Assembly: GCF_040409815.1 (NCBI RefSeq)
Contig: NZ_CP099959.1
Span: forward strand, 1,178,001-1,242,000
Length of the DNA: 64,000 bases
Source: Polynucleobacter sp. UK-FUSCHL-C3
GTDB lineage: Bacteria; Pseudomonadota; Gammaproteobacteria; Burkholderiales; Burkholderiaceae
Direction: 5' to 3'
Positions 33,647 through 44,377 of the stretch are shown here, piece by piece. Under the pieces are notes generated by a model. The model saw nothing but the letters and a program-made list of their open reading frames with translations. It was not told the origin of the DNA and made no database searches. A program made the position numbers and the translations under genes. The stretch's first letter is position 1, and every line of letters begins with the position of its first letter.

Positions 33647-33702
33647 GTTATATAAAAATATAACATACTTTGCACTACAGTGCAATTATATAAAAATATA
33701 AC
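33647..33702 (-). promoter_or_regulatory. Promoter and nested operators of the toxin-antitoxin pair
   Basis: Two near-identical 17-bp palindromes TTATATAAAAATATAAC (at 33648 and 33686) flank a third one, TTGCACT-AC-AGTGCAA (33670-33685). On the minus strand TTGCAC, a 17-nt spacer and TATATT form a good promoter, with the -10 inside the first palindrome and the -35 inside the central one. This is the layout expected for repression by a dimeric AbrB-type antitoxin. Confidence 0.78.
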
Positions 33703-33719
33703 TTATAAGGATTAGGTTC

Positions 33720-34202
33720 TTAGATATAACGAACGCTTAGGATCTCAACCTCGCGCGCACCCGCTGGGGCTTGCACGCTGACCACGTCGCCCTCTTCCTT
33801 ACCGATCAATGCCCGTGCAATGGGAGAGCTAATCGAGATCTTATTGGCAGCAATATCGGCTTCATCGTCGCCCACAATCTGGTAGCTCATTTTTTTACCA
33901 TCATCAAGATCTTCTAAATCAACGGTGGCACCAAAGACCACGCGACCCTCTGCCTCAAGGAGTGAGGGATCTATGATCTGCGCACCCGATAGTTTGGTCT
34001 CCAGCTCTTTGATGCGGCCTTCGATAAACCCTTGCTTTTCCTTGGCGGCATCGTACTCAGCATTCTCAGAAAGATCCCCTTGCGCACGTGCTTCGGAGAT
34101 TGCATTAATCACTGCTGGGCGATCAATGTGCTTGAGACGGTGGAGCTCCTCTTTCAGGAGCTCAGCACCACGCTTTGTAATCGGAATTGTGTTTGCACTC
34201 AT
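33720..34202 (-). CDS. greA: Transcription elongation factor GreA
   Basis: A 160-residue Gre factor. The N-terminal coiled coil begins NTIPITKRGAELLKEEL and carries the acidic tip pair in ARAQGDLSENAEYDAAKE, which reaches into the RNA polymerase channel and stimulates cleavage of backtracked RNA. The C-terminal FKBP-like domain contains SPIARALIGKEEGD. I chose ATG 34202, with AAGGG 9 nt upstream, over the TTG at 34211. It follows carB by 38 nt on the same strand, the usual burkholderial order. Confidence 0.95.
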   Translation of the reverse strand: MSANTIPITKRGAELLKEELHRLKHIDRPAVINAISEARAQGDLSENAEYDAAKEKQGFIEGRIKELETKLSGAQIIDPSLLEAEGRVVFGATVDLEDLDDGKKMSYQIVGDDEADIAANKISISSPIARALIGKEEGDVVSVQAPAGAREVEILSVRYI

Positions 34203-34240
34203 GCCGCTCAACCCTTAAATCGTTAATTCTGGATTTTAAG

Positions 34241-37200
34241 CTAGCTAAGCGCAATATGTAAATTTTGTAAGGAATAAACCTCTAAAGAGTCCTTGGCGCG
34301 CATTCCCTCCATCACCGCACGGGCTGCACTAATGGTGGTGTAGTAGGTCACGCCATTGGCTTGAGCGGTGGTCCGAATAGAACGGGAGTCTGCAATCGCA
34401 TTACGAGTCTCATCAACCGTTGTAAAGACCAAGGTGATCTCGCCATTTTTGATCATATCGACAATGTGCGGACGACCTTCCTTAACTTTATTGACAACCG
34501 CTACCGGAATATTAGCTGCCGCAATGGCTGCAGCCGTTCCCTTGGTTGCAACCATCGGAAATCCCATCTCATGCAAGAGCTTTGCCACCTCAACCGCTAG
34601 GGGCTTATCGCTATCCTTAACGGTAAGAACGACATTACCGCTCTTCGGTAATTTAATACCTGCAGCTAACTGAGATTTAAACAAAGCCTCTCCAAAGGTC
34701 TTGCCGACTCCCATTACCTCACCAGTTGAGCGCATCTCTGGCCCTAAGATGGGATCAATGCCAGGGAACTTATTGAATGGGAATACCGCTTCCTTCACTG
34801 AGTAATACGGCGGTATTACTTCTTTCGTAATACCCTGTTGCTCAAGGGATTGTCCAACCATGCAGCGCGCTGCAATTTTGGCCAATTGCAAGCCAGTAGC
34901 TTTTGAGACATACGGCACAGTTCGTGAGGCGCGAGGATTAACCTCGAGAACATAAATAACATCCTTACCGTCGACATTTTGAATCGCAAATTGCACGTTC
35001 ATTAAGCCAACCACATTAAGACCCTTGGCCATTGCTGCTGTTTGACGCTTGATCTCAGCCACGGTCTCGGCCGATAAAGAGTAAGGGGGTAATGAGCAGG
35101 CTGAGTCGCCCGAGTGCACACCGGCTTGCTCAATGTGTTCCATCACGCCACCGATAAAGACATCCTTACCATCCGAGATGCAATCTACGTCACACTCAAT
35201 AGCATCGTTTAAGAATCGATCCAGTAGCACTGGTGAGTCATTGGATACCTTGACTGCCTCACGCATATAGCGCTCGAGATCACGGCCATCGTGCACGATC
35301 TCCATCGCCCGACCACCTAATACATAGGAGGGACGCACAACTAAAGGATAACCAATCTCTTCTGCTAATTTGAGAGCCTCATCTTCTGCTCTGGCGGTTC
35401 GATTGGGCGGCTGACGTAATTTAAGCTCATGCAATAATTTTTGGAAGCGTTCGCGATCTTCTGCCGCATCGATCATGTCTGGGGATGTGCCAATAATCGG
35501 CACTCCATTGGCCTCGAGATCCAGAGCTAATTTAAGTGGAGTTTGGCCACCATACTGAACGATCACACCTTTGGGCTTTTCCTTAGCCACAATCTCCAAG
35601 ACATCTTCTAGGGTGAGCGGTTCAAAGTAAAGACGATCCGAGGTGTCGTAATCGGTAGAAACAGTTTCTGGGTTGCAGTTAACCATGATGGTCTCATAGC
35701 CATCGTCGCGCATTGCTAAGGCAGCATGAACGCAGCAGTAATCAAACTCAATGCCTTGTCCGATACGATTAGGGCCACCACCCAAGACCATGATCTTCTC
35801 GCGTTGAGTAGGCTGTGACTCGCACTCACCATGCTCTGCCTCATAGGTGGAGTACATATACGCGGTATTGGTTGCAAATTCGGCGGCACAAGTATCAACC
35901 CGTTTATAGACTGGAAATACTTGATGGTGATGGCGCGCCTCTCGCACCGCTTTAGCATCGGTCTTCAGTAATTTAGCCAAACGACGATCTGAGAATCCTT
36001 TTTGTTTTAAGAAGCGCAACTCGGAAGCATTGATGCTCTTTAGAGTCCGTTCCTTGACTGCATTCTCTAACTCAATTAACTCTTTAATCTGCTCTAAGAA
36101 CCATGGATCGATCTTACTTTCTGCAAAGACCTCATCAATGCTCATGCCCATGCGGAAGGCATCGCCGACATACCAGATCCGGTCCGGGCCTGGATCACCA
36201 ATCTCCTGAATGATGTCTTCCAGATCGGTGGATTTCTCATCAAGGCCGTCTACACCAACCTCTAAACCACGCAGTGCTTTTTGGAAAGATTCTTGGAAGG
36301 TACGACCGATTGCCATGACCTCACCGACAGACTTCATTTGGGTTGTTAAGCGCGGATCAGCTTCACGGAACTTCTCAAATGCAAAGCGTGGAATCTTCGT
36401 GACCACATAATCAATGCTGGGCTCAAACGATGCTGGTGTGGCACCACCCGTAATATCATTTTGCAATTCATCTAAGGTGTAACCCACTGCCAGCTTCGCA
36501 GCCACCTTCGCAATTGGGAAGCCTGTTGCCTTGGATGCCAATGCTGATGAACGCGAGACCCGTGGGTTCATCTCAATCACGATCATGCGACCATCCACTG
36601 GATTAATCGAGAACTGCACGTTTGAACCACCCGTGTCCACCCCAATCTCGCGCAATACTGCAATCGATGCGTTCCGCATGATTTGATACTCTTTATCGGT
36701 GAGTGTTTGTGCAGGCGCAACCGTAATCGAGTCGCCCGTATGCACGCCCATGGGATCTAAGTTCTCAATCGAGCAAACGATGATGCAGTTATCAGCACGA
36801 TCACGCACCACTTCCATCTCAAACTCTTTCCAACCCAGGAGTGACTCTTCAATCAATAGCTCATGGGTGGGGGAAAGATCAAGACCGCGTTTGCAGATCT
36901 CTTCAAACTCTTCGCGGTTATAGGCAATACCACCGCCCGACCCGCCCATCGTGAACGACGGTCGAATTACAACCGGAAAGCCTGAGCTACCGGTCTCTAT
37001 TTGAATGCGTTGTTGAACGGTCAGCGCCTCTTCCATCGAATGCGCAATACCAGACTTTGCAGAGCCCAAACCAATCTTGGTCATGGCATCTTTAAACTTC
37101 TGGCGATCTTCTGCTTTATCAATTGCCTCAGGCGATGCACCGATTAACTCGCAACCGTATTTTTTGAGTACACCATGGCGATGCAAATCAAGGGCGCAGT

Positions 37201-37489
37201 TAAGTGCCGTCTGACCGCCCATGGTCGGCAATATGGCATCGGGTTTCTCGGTCGCAATGATGCGTTCGACCACTTCCCAAGTAATTGGCTCGATATAAGT
37301 GACATCTGCCATCTCTGGGTCGGTCATGATGGTGGCAGGATTACTATTCACCAAGATGACGCGATAGCCCTCTTCACGTAATGCTTTACATGCTTGAGCG
37401 CCTGAGTAATCAAACTCACAGGCTTGGCCAATCACAATCGGCCCTGCTCCAATAATTAAGATGCTATGAATATCAGTCCGCTTTGGCAT
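34241..37489 (-). CDS. carB: Carbamoyl phosphate synthase large chain
   Basis: A 1082-residue CarB with two ATP-grasp halves (motifs [12 protein letters not shown] and [12 protein letters not shown]), the oligomerisation region between them, and a C-terminal allosteric domain. It makes carbamoyl phosphate from bicarbonate, ATP and ammonia delivered by CarA, for pyrimidine and arginine synthesis. The ATG overlaps the carA stop (TAATG), so translation is coupled. Length and order are normal. Confidence 0.97.
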   Translation of the reverse strand: MPKRTDIHSILIIGAGPIVIGQACEFDYSGAQACKALREEGYRVILVNSNPATIMTDPEMADVTYIEPITWEVVERIIATEKPDAILPTMGGQTALNCALDLHRHGVLKKYGCELIGASPEAIDKAEDRQKFKDAMTKIGLGSAKSGIAHSMEEALTVQQRIQIETGSSGFPVVIRPSFTMGGSGGGIAYNREEFEEICKRGLDLSPTHELLIEESLLGWKEFEMEVVRDRADNCIIVCSIENLDPMGVHTGDSITVAPAQTLTDKEYQIMRNASIAVLREIGVDTGGSNVQFSINPVDGRMIVIEMNPRVSRSSALASKATGFPIAKVAAKLAVGYTLDELQNDITGGATPASFEPSIDYVVTKIPRFAFEKFREADPRLTTQMKSVGEVMAIGRTFQESFQKALRGLEVGVDGLDEKSTDLEDIIQEIGDPGPDRIWYVGDAFRMGMSIDEVFAESKIDPWFLEQIKELIELENAVKERTLKSINASELRFLKQKGFSDRRLAKLLKTDAKAVREARHHHQVFPVYKRVDTCAAEFATNTAYMYSTYEAEHGECESQPTQREKIMVLGGGPNRIGQGIEFDYCCVHAALAMRDDGYETIMVNCNPETVSTDYDTSDRLYFEPLTLEDVLEIVAKEKPKGVIVQYGGQTPLKLALDLEANGVPIIGTSPDMIDAAEDRERFQKLLHELKLRQPPNRTARAEDEALKLAEEIGYPLVVRPSYVLGGRAMEIVHDGRDLERYMREAVKVSNDSPVLLDRFLNDAIECDVDCISDGKDVFIGGVMEHIEQAGVHSGDSACSLPPYSLSAETVAEIKRQTAAMAKGLNVVGLMNVQFAIQNVDGKDVIYVLEVNPRASRTVPYVSKATGLQLAKIAARCMVGQSLEQQGITKEVIPPYYSVKEAVFPFNKFPGIDPILGPEMRSTGEVMGVGKTFGEALFKSQLAAGIKLPKSGNVVLTVKDSDKPLAVEVAKLLHEMGFPMVATKGTAAAIAAANIPVAVVNKVKEGRPHIVDMIKNGEITLVFTTVDETRNAIADSRSIRTTAQANGVTYYTTISAARAVMEGMRAKDSLEVYSLQNLHIALS

Positions 37490-38676
37490 TATTGAGCCCC
37501 TTTGCCGGCGGTGTTCATAAGATAGATAAAACGATCAAATAAGTAAGCGATGTCATGGGGGCCAGGCGATGCCTCCGGATGCCCCTGAAAACAAAACGCT
37601 GGTTTATCTTTCCAAGCCAATCCTTGTAATGAGCCATCAAATAAAGAAACATGGGTCACTCGCAGATCATTCGGCAAGGTCTTTGCATCCACTGCAAATC
37701 CATGGTTTTGCGATGTGATGGCAACGCGACCAGTATCCAAGTCTTTCACCGGATGGTTTGCACCATGATGCCCAAACTTCATCTTCAAGGTCTTCGCACC
37801 GGCCGCTAGGCCCATGATCTGATGACCTAAGCAGATACCAAAGGTGGGAATGTTCTTGGCGATGATGCTCTGTGCAGCACTAATGGCATAGTCGCAAGGC
37901 TCTGGATCCCCAGGGCCGTTCGATAAAAATACACCATCGGGTTTTAAGGCAAGCACTTCTGATATTGGGGTCTTGGCAGGCACCACGGTTAGAGCACAAC
38001 CACGCTGTGCGAGCATACATAAGATATTGCGCTTCACACCGAAGTCGTATGCCACGACTCGCTTGCTAGGGTTCTTCATCATTTGATAGGCGGGCTTGCC
38101 ATGCTCACCGAATAATTGCCACTCACCTTCTTGCCACTCATACGATTTTTGGGTTGTAACCACTTGTGCCAAATCAAGACCCGCCATTCCAGCAAATGAT
38201 TTAGCAAGCGCTAAGGCGCGTTTTGTGAGTTGTTCTAAATTATCACCCACCTGTCCAGCTACGATCGCACCCGATTGCGCGCCCCGATCACGCAAAATCC
38301 GAGTGAGTTTACGGGTATCGATACCAGCAATACCAGGCACCTTCGCTTCGCGCAAATAATGATCCAAGCGATCTTGCGAGCGGAAATTAGAAACACGTGC
38401 AGAGAGATCTTTGATGATCAAGCCGGCGGCATACACCTGACTTGACTCCGCATCTTGCGCATTCACACCAACGTTACCGATGTGCGGATAGGTCAATGTG
38501 ACCAACTGTCTGGCATAACTGGGGTCGGTGATGATCTCTTGATAACCGGTCAGTGCGGTATTGAAGACTACCTCGCCACTGGTTTCACCAGGGGCACCAA
38601 TACTTTGACCAGAAAAGATGAAACCATCTGCGAGTGCTAATACAGCGGGGGGAAAAGAAGGAAGCAAGGGCGACAA
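37489..38676 (-). CDS. carA: Carbamoyl phosphate synthase small chain
   Basis: The glutamine amidotransferase subunit. The triad Cys lies in [13 protein letters not shown], and the His and Glu in [11 protein letters not shown] near the end. It supplies ammonia to CarB through a tunnel. The start is uncertain: TTG 38676 gives 395 residues, close to the family, and has GGAG 5 nt upstream. ATG 38727 gives 412 residues with an unconserved N-terminus and no clear ribosome site. The gene follows prpE by about 200 nt. Confidence 0.93.
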   Translation of the reverse strand: MSPLLPSFPPAVLALADGFIFSGQSIGAPGETSGEVVFNTALTGYQEIITDPSYARQLVTLTYPHIGNVGVNAQDAESSQVYAAGLIIKDLSARVSNFRSQDRLDHYLREAKVPGIAGIDTRKLTRILRDRGAQSGAIVAGQVGDNLEQLTKRALALAKSFAGMAGLDLAQVVTTQKSYEWQEGEWQLFGEHGKPAYQMMKNPSKRVVAYDFGVKRNILCMLAQRGCALTVVPAKTPISEVLALKPDGVFLSNGPGDPEPCDYAISAAQSIIAKNIPTFGICLGHQIMGLAAGAKTLKMKFGHHGANHPVKDLDTGRVAITSQNHGFAVDAKTLPNDLRVTHVSLFDGSLQGLAWKDKPAFCFQGHPEASPGPHDIAYLFDRFIYLMNTAGKGAQ

Positions 38677-38878
38677 ACAATCTCCAATACCCTGTTGCCG
38701 TCCAACACTTTTTGCCCCAAAAGACATACCCGAGGCTAAATTGCGGGGAGGTAAGTGTCTTTAAGCGCTAGGGCAAATGTAATAGTTACTAATAGGCGTA
38801 ATGATACCAGTTCCTTGCCGCTCACTCGGCAAAGTGACTAATGCTTACTCACAAAAAGCTCTGAGAGCCTGTAACTAA

Positions 38879-40756
38879 CTACTTCCCAATCACTTGCTTA
38901 ATTTGAGCCAAGACCGATTGATCTTCCATAGTGCTGATGTCTCCAGGATCACGCCCTTCCGCAACTGCTTGTAATGCACGGCGAACGATCTTGCCAGAGC
39001 GAGTTTTTGGTAAGGCGCTCACCAAATAAACGCGGGCAGGTCTTGCGACTGCCCCGAGTTGTGAGTCAACGGTCTTCATCACTTCAGCTTCCATATTGGC
39101 TAGTTTTGTAGGATCTTTGGCGATTACAAATGCAATCGCTACCTGTCCCTTCAATTGATCTTCGACGCCAACCACTGCAACCTCTGCCACATTGGCGTGA
39201 CTTGAGATGCTTTCCTCGATCTCACGCGTTCCAAGACGATGACCCGCGACATTGATCACATCATCGGTGCGTCCCAAGATAAAGAAATATCCATCTTTGT
39301 CTTTAATCGCCCAGTCGAATGTGGAATACACCTGCTTGCCTGGAACTGTTTCCCAATAGGTTTTTGTAAAACGCTGATCATCCCCCCAGACCGTTTGCAT
39401 ACATCCCGGTGGTAATGGTCCTTCAATCGCAACTACACCCTTCTTATCGGGACCAAGCTCTGCCCCGGTCGCCTCATCCAATAACTTCATGTTGTAGCCG
39501 TATACCGGGACACCTGGGGAACCAAACTTGTGTGGCATCACCTCAACGCCGCGCTGAATTGCCAAAATCGGCCAGCCGGTTTCTGTTTGCCAATAGTTAT
39601 CCACAACAGGTTTCTTGAGTGCATCATGAATCCATGATGCCGTGGGCTCATCTAAGGGCTCGCCTGCTAAGAACAAAGTACGCAAGGTAGATAAGTTGTG
39701 CTTACTCAAGAATGCTGGATCCTGTTTCTTGAGCACTCGGACTGCCGTCGGTGCAGAGAACATTACCGAGACCTTATACTTTTCTACCAAACTCCACCAA
39801 ATGCCCGCATCGGGTCGCAGTGGGGTGCCCTCATACATGATCGTGGCCATACCATTAATTAATGGACCATAAATAATGTAGCTGTGACCTACCACCCAAC
39901 CAATATCGGAGGTGGTGAACATGGTCTCGCCGGGATTACCACCAAAAATTAAGCGCATCGAGCTTGCCAATGCTACGGCGTAACCGCCAGTATCGCGTTG
40001 CACGCCCTTCGGTTTACCTGTTGTACCTGAGGTATACAAAATATAAGAAGGATGCGTGGCGTCGACCCACTCCACTGGCACCTTGCTATTTAAATGTTTC
40101 TCACGCTCGCTCGCATAATCAATATCACGATTGGCTACGGTACTGTAATCACTTAGGCCGCGGTTCACAATCAAGACCTTTTCAGGCTTATAGCTCGCTA
40201 GCGTGATGGCTTCATCTAACAATGGCTTATAGGGAACCGCCTTGCCGCCGCGCATGCCCGCCTCGGCCGTAATAATCATCTTGGGCTTGGCATCATCAAT
40301 GCGCGAAGCCAAGCTGTGTGATGCAAAGCCACCGAATACCACCGAATGAATTGCACCAATGCGCGCGCAAGCCAACATAGCAAAGCAAGCCTGTGCAATC
40401 ATTGGCATATAAATCAGTACACGATCACCTTTCACGACCCCATGCGCTTGCAAGATCGCAGCCATGCGATTGACTTCAGCGTGTAACTCCTCAAAAGTAT
40501 AGGTGCGCTCTTGTTCGGTCTCCGTGGATACTGCAACCAATGCGATCTGCTGCGCACGATCTTTTAAATGACGGTCAACTGCGTTATGGCAGAGATTGGT
40601 TTGTCCACCAATGAACCATTTTGCAAACGGTGGATTCGAATAATCAAAGACCTGATCAAAGGGCTTATGCCAATCGACCAATTTGGCTTGCTCTGCCCAA
40701 AATCCTTTAGGGTCCTTTATCGAACTCTCGTGAAATGATTTGTAACCGGTGCTCAT
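38879..40756 (-). CDS. prpE: Propionate-CoA ligase (acetyl-CoA synthetase family)
   Basis: A 625-residue AMP-forming ligase. The P-loop YTSGTTGKPKGV, the AMP motif DNYWQTETGWP, the hinge GRTDDVINVAGHRLGTREIEE and the regulatory Lys motif KTRSGKIVRR are all intact. Length and the segment MRGGKAVPYKPLLDEAI fit PrpE better than Acs (about 650 residues), but acetate activity is possible. It activates propionate, or acetate, to acyl-CoA. No prpBC genes are adjacent. It lies 43 nt upstream of nothing on its strand and 42 nt downstream of mltD. Confidence 0.82.
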   Translation of the reverse strand: MSTGYKSFHESSIKDPKGFWAEQAKLVDWHKPFDQVFDYSNPPFAKWFIGGQTNLCHNAVDRHLKDRAQQIALVAVSTETEQERTYTFEELHAEVNRMAAILQAHGVVKGDRVLIYMPMIAQACFAMLACARIGAIHSVVFGGFASHSLASRIDDAKPKMIITAEAGMRGGKAVPYKPLLDEAITLASYKPEKVLIVNRGLSDYSTVANRDIDYASEREKHLNSKVPVEWVDATHPSYILYTSGTTGKPKGVQRDTGGYAVALASSMRLIFGGNPGETMFTTSDIGWVVGHSYIIYGPLINGMATIMYEGTPLRPDAGIWWSLVEKYKVSVMFSAPTAVRVLKKQDPAFLSKHNLSTLRTLFLAGEPLDEPTASWIHDALKKPVVDNYWQTETGWPILAIQRGVEVMPHKFGSPGVPVYGYNMKLLDEATGAELGPDKKGVVAIEGPLPPGCMQTVWGDDQRFTKTYWETVPGKQVYSTFDWAIKDKDGYFFILGRTDDVINVAGHRLGTREIEESISSHANVAEVAVVGVEDQLKGQVAIAFVIAKDPTKLANMEAEVMKTVDSQLGAVARPARVYLVSALPKTRSGKIVRRALQAVAEGRDPGDISTMEDQSVLAQIKQVIGK

Positions 40757-40798
40757 ACCGCATTCCTCTCAAAAAAAGTGGTGGTCATGGGCTTTGGT

Positions 40799-42175
40799 CT
40801 AAGGAGAGGTCTTAACGCCAGCACTCATCCCAGAGCCTGTATTGCTTCCTGTTTTCGCTGATTTTGAAGAACTTGTCGATGGGGATTTCTGCTGAGTACT
40901 CGCTATTTTTGGTTTAGCAGTACTTGCCTTTGCATTATTTCCCTGACTGGTCTTGGGTTTAGAGGATGCACCCTTATCCAACTTTAATTGGCCATGCTCG
41001 GCCAAATGCACAGGAATATCCGAGTCTTTTCCGGGGGGCTTAGGTATCAAAACCGTGGAACCGGCCCGAATCCGTATCCCCCGTGGAATGTCATTTACAT
41101 CCCGAATCAACTGCGGGTTCAGGTTTAGACGGGTAGACAATTGCTCGGCGGTCTCACTCTTGGTGATGGTTAAAGCAGTCCAGGAGGACAGTGGCTTGGT
41201 ATAACTAGCCAAATTCATCTGAAACAGTTCAGCCTGCGCAAACGGTAGAAGCATTTGTTGATCTGCAGCCCCCAAGATAACCGGCTTATTAAACGCAGGA
41301 TTGAGATTTCTGAAATCTGCCAAGGACATCTCTGCTAGTTGTGCAGCCACTTCCACATCAATATCGCGGGTAACATCAATCGCAACAAAATAGGGGTGGT
41401 TCTCTACCTCTGGCAACACAATGCCGTATGCAGCAGGATCGTTCACAATATTTTTGTACGCCATTAATTTAGGCACATACTCACGCGTCTCTCGTGGCAT
41501 CGTTAAGCTGAGATAGTCTGTTGGCTTACGTTGCGCCTGATTGCGCTTGATGGCTTTAGCAACATTGCCCTCACCCCAGTTATAGGCTGCCAAGGCTAAC
41601 TGCCAATCACCAAATTGATTGTAAAGTCGTTGCAAATAATCAAGCGCTGCATTGGTCGATTGCAAAACATCGCGGCGCTCATCACGAAAGACGTTTTGAG
41701 TTAGCTTGAAATCCTTCCCCGTTCTAGGCATAAACTGCCAAATACCCATTGCCTTAGCGGTTGACTTTGCCTCGGGATTAAAGGCGCTCTCGACAAAGGG
41801 TAATAACGCTAACTCGCTTGGCATGTTGCGACGATTTACTTCTTCCACAATATAGAAGAGGTAACGCGAGGAACGCGCCATTGAGCGATCGAGGTAATCA
41901 GGGCGCGCTGTAAGCCAGCGGGTTTGCTGAAGGACAAGAGGACTATCTAACTCGGGTAACTGAAATCCCTGACGAATATGGATCCATAAATTATTAGAGG
42001 GAGCCATTACATTGCTAACCGACTGTTTACTCAAATCAACGCGGGGCGCCTTAGCAGCTCGGGGGTCGCGCTTGGTATCGGCAGTGGGAGACCATTCATT
42101 CCCAGTGCTAGCACAAGCACTGAGCAATAAAACCAGTGCACTACTCACAATAGTTAGGTAGCGACTCAAGTTCAT
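40799..42175 (-). CDS. mltD: Membrane-bound lytic transglycosylase MltD with LysM
   Basis: A 458-residue lipoprotein with a lipobox LLLSACAS (Cys21). The SLT domain (about 120-250) contains LALLPFVESAFNP, with the catalytic Glu, followed by AMGIWQFMPRTG. A LysM-like repeat (about 330-380) binds peptidoglycan. The last 60 residues are Ser/Thr/Lys-rich and low complexity. It cleaves glycan strands to anhydromuropeptides during growth. The start lies 2 nt after the gloB stop, so gloB-mltD is likely one transcript. Confidence 0.92.
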   Translation of the reverse strand: MNLSRYLTIVSSALVLLLSACASTGNEWSPTADTKRDPRAAKAPRVDLSKQSVSNVMAPSNNLWIHIRQGFQLPELDSPLVLQQTRWLTARPDYLDRSMARSSRYLFYIVEEVNRRNMPSELALLPFVESAFNPEAKSTAKAMGIWQFMPRTGKDFKLTQNVFRDERRDVLQSTNAALDYLQRLYNQFGDWQLALAAYNWGEGNVAKAIKRNQAQRKPTDYLSLTMPRETREYVPKLMAYKNIVNDPAAYGIVLPEVENHPYFVAIDVTRDIDVEVAAQLAEMSLADFRNLNPAFNKPVILGAADQQMLLPFAQAELFQMNLASYTKPLSSWTALTITKSETAEQLSTRLNLNPQLIRDVNDIPRGIRIRAGSTVLIPKPPGKDSDIPVHLAEHGQLKLDKGASSKPKTSQGNNAKASTAKPKIASTQQKSPSTSSSKSAKTGSNTGSGMSAGVKTSP

Positions 42176-42176
42176 C

Positions 42177-42995
42177 TTAGAAGCGATCCTTCCAGGCGCG
42201 CACCACCGCTAAAACCTCTGCTGGAGTATTCAGCTTCTTGCCAATCACATTTTCTGCAGCAGCGAGGACAGGCTCTTGGTCACAGCGCATGAATGGATTA
42301 ACGCGTTTTTCGTGAGCAATGTTTGTTGGTACCGTGGGCTGATTACGGTCTCGCAACTGCTGCGCCTCCTTAGCCCACGCTTGTAAGTTGACATTCTGGG
42401 GCTCTACTGCGAGCGCAAAACGGATATTCGATAAGGTGTACTCGTGGGTGCAATACACCAAACTATCCTCTGGCAAGGATAAGAACTTTGCCAAGGAGGA
42501 TGACATTTGGGTGGGAGTGCCCTCAAACAAACGGCCACAGCCTGAGGCAAATAAGGTGTCCCCACAAAAGAGCTTAGGGGTCTCGCCGGGGTTATGGGCA
42601 GTATCAGCCACATAGGCAATGTGACCTAAGGTATGCCCTGGAACCTCAAGTACCCCAAGAGAGATTGCGGGCTTAGCAAACTCGACCCGATCCCCCTCGA
42701 ATAAGGCATGGGTCCGCTCTGGGATGTCCTCTGCAGCAGGGCCATAGATCGGAAACGAGACTCCCCGAGAATGCCCCCACGTCAGTAAATCCTTTAAGCC
42801 GCCGATGTGGTCAGCGTGGTAATGAGTGATTAGAATGCCACTAAGGTGAAGGCCTTCTTGCTGAAGGTAGTCAATCGCTGGTTTAGCATCTCCTGGGTCT
42901 ACCAGGATGGCAGATTGGCTGTCCCGAATGCACCAGATGTAATTATCAGTAAAGGCAGGAATGGGCCAAACGTGTAAGGTCGAATTTGAAGCCAT
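42177..42995 (-). CDS. gloB: Hydroxyacylglutathione hydrolase (glyoxalase II)
   Basis: A 272-residue metallo-beta-lactamase-fold enzyme with the metal motif THYHADHIGG (residues 57-66), later ligands in GHTLGHIAY and FCGDTLFASGCG, and the C-terminal HEKRVNPFMR seen in GloB. It hydrolyses S-lactoylglutathione in methylglyoxal removal. The frame extends to 43127, but ATG 42995 has AAGGG upstream and gives the conserved length. Reading to 43127 would overlap the divergent methyltransferase gene. Confidence 0.94.
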   Translation of the reverse strand: MASNSTLHVWPIPAFTDNYIWCIRDSQSAILVDPGDAKPAIDYLQQEGLHLSGILITHYHADHIGGLKDLLTWGHSRGVSFPIYGPAAEDIPERTHALFEGDRVEFAKPAISLGVLEVPGHTLGHIAYVADTAHNPGETPKLFCGDTLFASGCGRLFEGTPTQMSSSLAKFLSLPEDSLVYCTHEYTLSNIRFALAVEPQNVNLQAWAKEAQQLRDRNQPTVPTNIAHEKRVNPFMRCDQEPVLAAAENVIGKKLNTPAEVLAVVRAWKDRF

Positions 42996-43028
42996 TAGCA
43001 AACCCTTGGGACACAAGTCAATCCTTCT

Positions 43029-43832
43029 ATGATAACAAGCACTCCCCCCGATCTGCTGACTGACCACCCCCCCGAGAACTCTTGGGAAACCTGGCTGCAA
43101 TCTCCGCCTGGGCAATACATCTTGCAATCAGAACAGTTGCTCTTTAATCAAGCGGTCAGCGATGTATTTGGTTATCACGCTCTGCAAATCGGCCTGCCTC
43201 AAATGAACACGCTTTCAGAAAGTCGTATTTCACTGAAATTGATGCTATTGCCCCATGGGGTTTCTAAATCAGGAGGTGAATTACCTTACCAACAAATCGA
43301 GGGAATACCAGAAGAGTTGCCTTTTGCAAATCAATCGATTGATTTGGTGATCCTGCCCCATGTGTTGGAGTTTGCGAACGATCCGCATCAAATCTTACGA
43401 GAGGTGGATCGCGTTTTAATCCCCGAGGGTCGAGTAGTAATCTCTGGATTTAATCCAGCAAGCCTGTGGGGTCTGCGGCAATATACCGGGCGCCTGATTG
43501 GTCAAGCCTACCTCCCTAAAGAAGGGCAGTTTATGAGTTTGCTGCGGGTAAAAGACTGGCTCAAGTTATTAGACTACTCGGTCGATCGGGGTCACTTTGC
43601 CTGCTACCGTCTTCCGGTTCGCAAAGAAAAGGGGTTGGCCCGCATGGCCTTTCTGGAGAGCATGGGTAATCGTTGGTGGCCCATCTTTGGCTCGGTCTTT
43701 TTAATCTCCGCCATTAAACGCCATGCAGGCACCCGACTAGTAGGTCGCGTTCCTAAGTCTGCGCTACAAGCCCTACCGCAATTTAATCCTGCTGCCCAAA
43801 ATGCCAGTCAACAAAGCTCAGAACAGGTATAA
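43029..43832 (+). CDS. Class I SAM-dependent methyltransferase
   Basis: A 267-residue protein of the methyltransferase 11-like type. The SAM region is unusual: ALQIGLPQM stands where motif I (xDxGxGxG) is expected, so glycine-rich binding is weakened. The later motifs [36 protein letters not shown] and RVVISGFNP are well kept. This degenerate form is common for the gloB-adjacent family in betaproteobacteria. Its substrate is unknown. The gene ends 7 nt before rnhA. Confidence 0.72.
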   Translation: MITSTPPDLLTDHPPENSWETWLQSPPGQYILQSEQLLFNQAVSDVFGYHALQIGLPQMNTLSESRISLKLMLLPHGVSKSGGELPYQQIEGIPEELPFANQSIDLVILPHVLEFANDPHQILREVDRVLIPEGRVVISGFNPASLWGLRQYTGRLIGQAYLPKEGQFMSLLRVKDWLKLLDYSVDRGHFACYRLPVRKEKGLARMAFLESMGNRWWPIFGSVFLISAIKRHAGTRLVGRVPKSALQALPQFNPAAQNASQQSSEQV

Positions 43833-43839
43833 AGACGTC

Positions 43840-44289
43840 ATGAGCAAACCTCACATCACAATCTATACCGATGGCGCATGCAAAGGTAATCCAGGCCCTG
43901 GAGGCTGGGGTGCTGTATTGCGTGCCGGCCATCATGAGAAGCATCTGCATGGCGGTGCGCACTCCACCACCAATAATCGGATGGAAATTAGTGCAGTAAT
44001 CCATGCACTCAAAGCCTTAAAGCAAGCCAGCGTGGTCGAACTCTATACGGACTCACAGTATGTACAAAAAGGCGTAACCGAGTGGCTTACTGGCTGGAAG
44101 GCGCGGGGTTGGAAAACAGCAGATAAATCTCCAGTCAAAAATGTCGATCTCTGGCAAGAGCTTGACGCCCTCCTACCTGATCATGAGATCGCATGGCATT
44201 GGGTACGGGGCCATAACGGACACCCTGGCAATGAATTAGCCGATCAACTTGCCAATCGCGGGGTCGAGGAGTTCTTAAGCGCCAAATAA
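43840..44289 (+). CDS. rnhA: Ribonuclease HI
   Basis: A 149-residue RNase HI with all four active-site acidic residues: Asp in [16 protein letters not shown], Glu in NRMEISAVI, Asp in YTDSQYV, and Asp in [11 protein letters not shown]. The handle-region His is in RGHNGHPGN. It removes the RNA strand of RNA-DNA hybrids. ATG 43840 is chosen because it starts the conserved fold; the frame begins at 43801 inside the methyltransferase gene. In many proteobacteria it sits next to dnaQ, but here an RND pump lies between. Confidence 0.95.
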   Translation: MSKPHITIYTDGACKGNPGPGGWGAVLRAGHHEKHLHGGAHSTTNNRMEISAVIHALKALKQASVVELYTDSQYVQKGVTEWLTGWKARGWKTADKSPVKNVDLWQELDALLPDHEIAWHWVRGHNGHPGNELADQLANRGVEEFLSAK

Positions 44290-44324
44290 ACCCATGGCGG
44301 GCTAAACCGACACAGACATATCGC

Positions 44325-44352
44325 TTGTGAGAGAATGGTTTAACTCTATAAA
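44325..44352 (+). promoter_or_regulatory. Sigma70-type promoter of the RND pump
   Basis: TTGTGA (44325-44330) and TATAAA (44347-44352) are separated by 16 nt, just before the GTG start of the adaptor gene. No terminator follows rnhA. This was read by eye. Confidence 0.45.
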
Positions 44353-44377
44353 TATAAAAGCTATTTAGACCAACGCT

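Noticed and set aside
33647..33702. Repeated 17-mers as transposon ends or a CRISPR-like repeat
   Set aside because: There are only two copies flanking a promoter, with no transposase. Operators of the antitoxin explain them.
38820..38860. Hairpins between prpE and carA as an attenuator or riboswitch
   Set aside because: The stems are only 4-6 bp, and neither a leader peptide nor a known fold was recognised.
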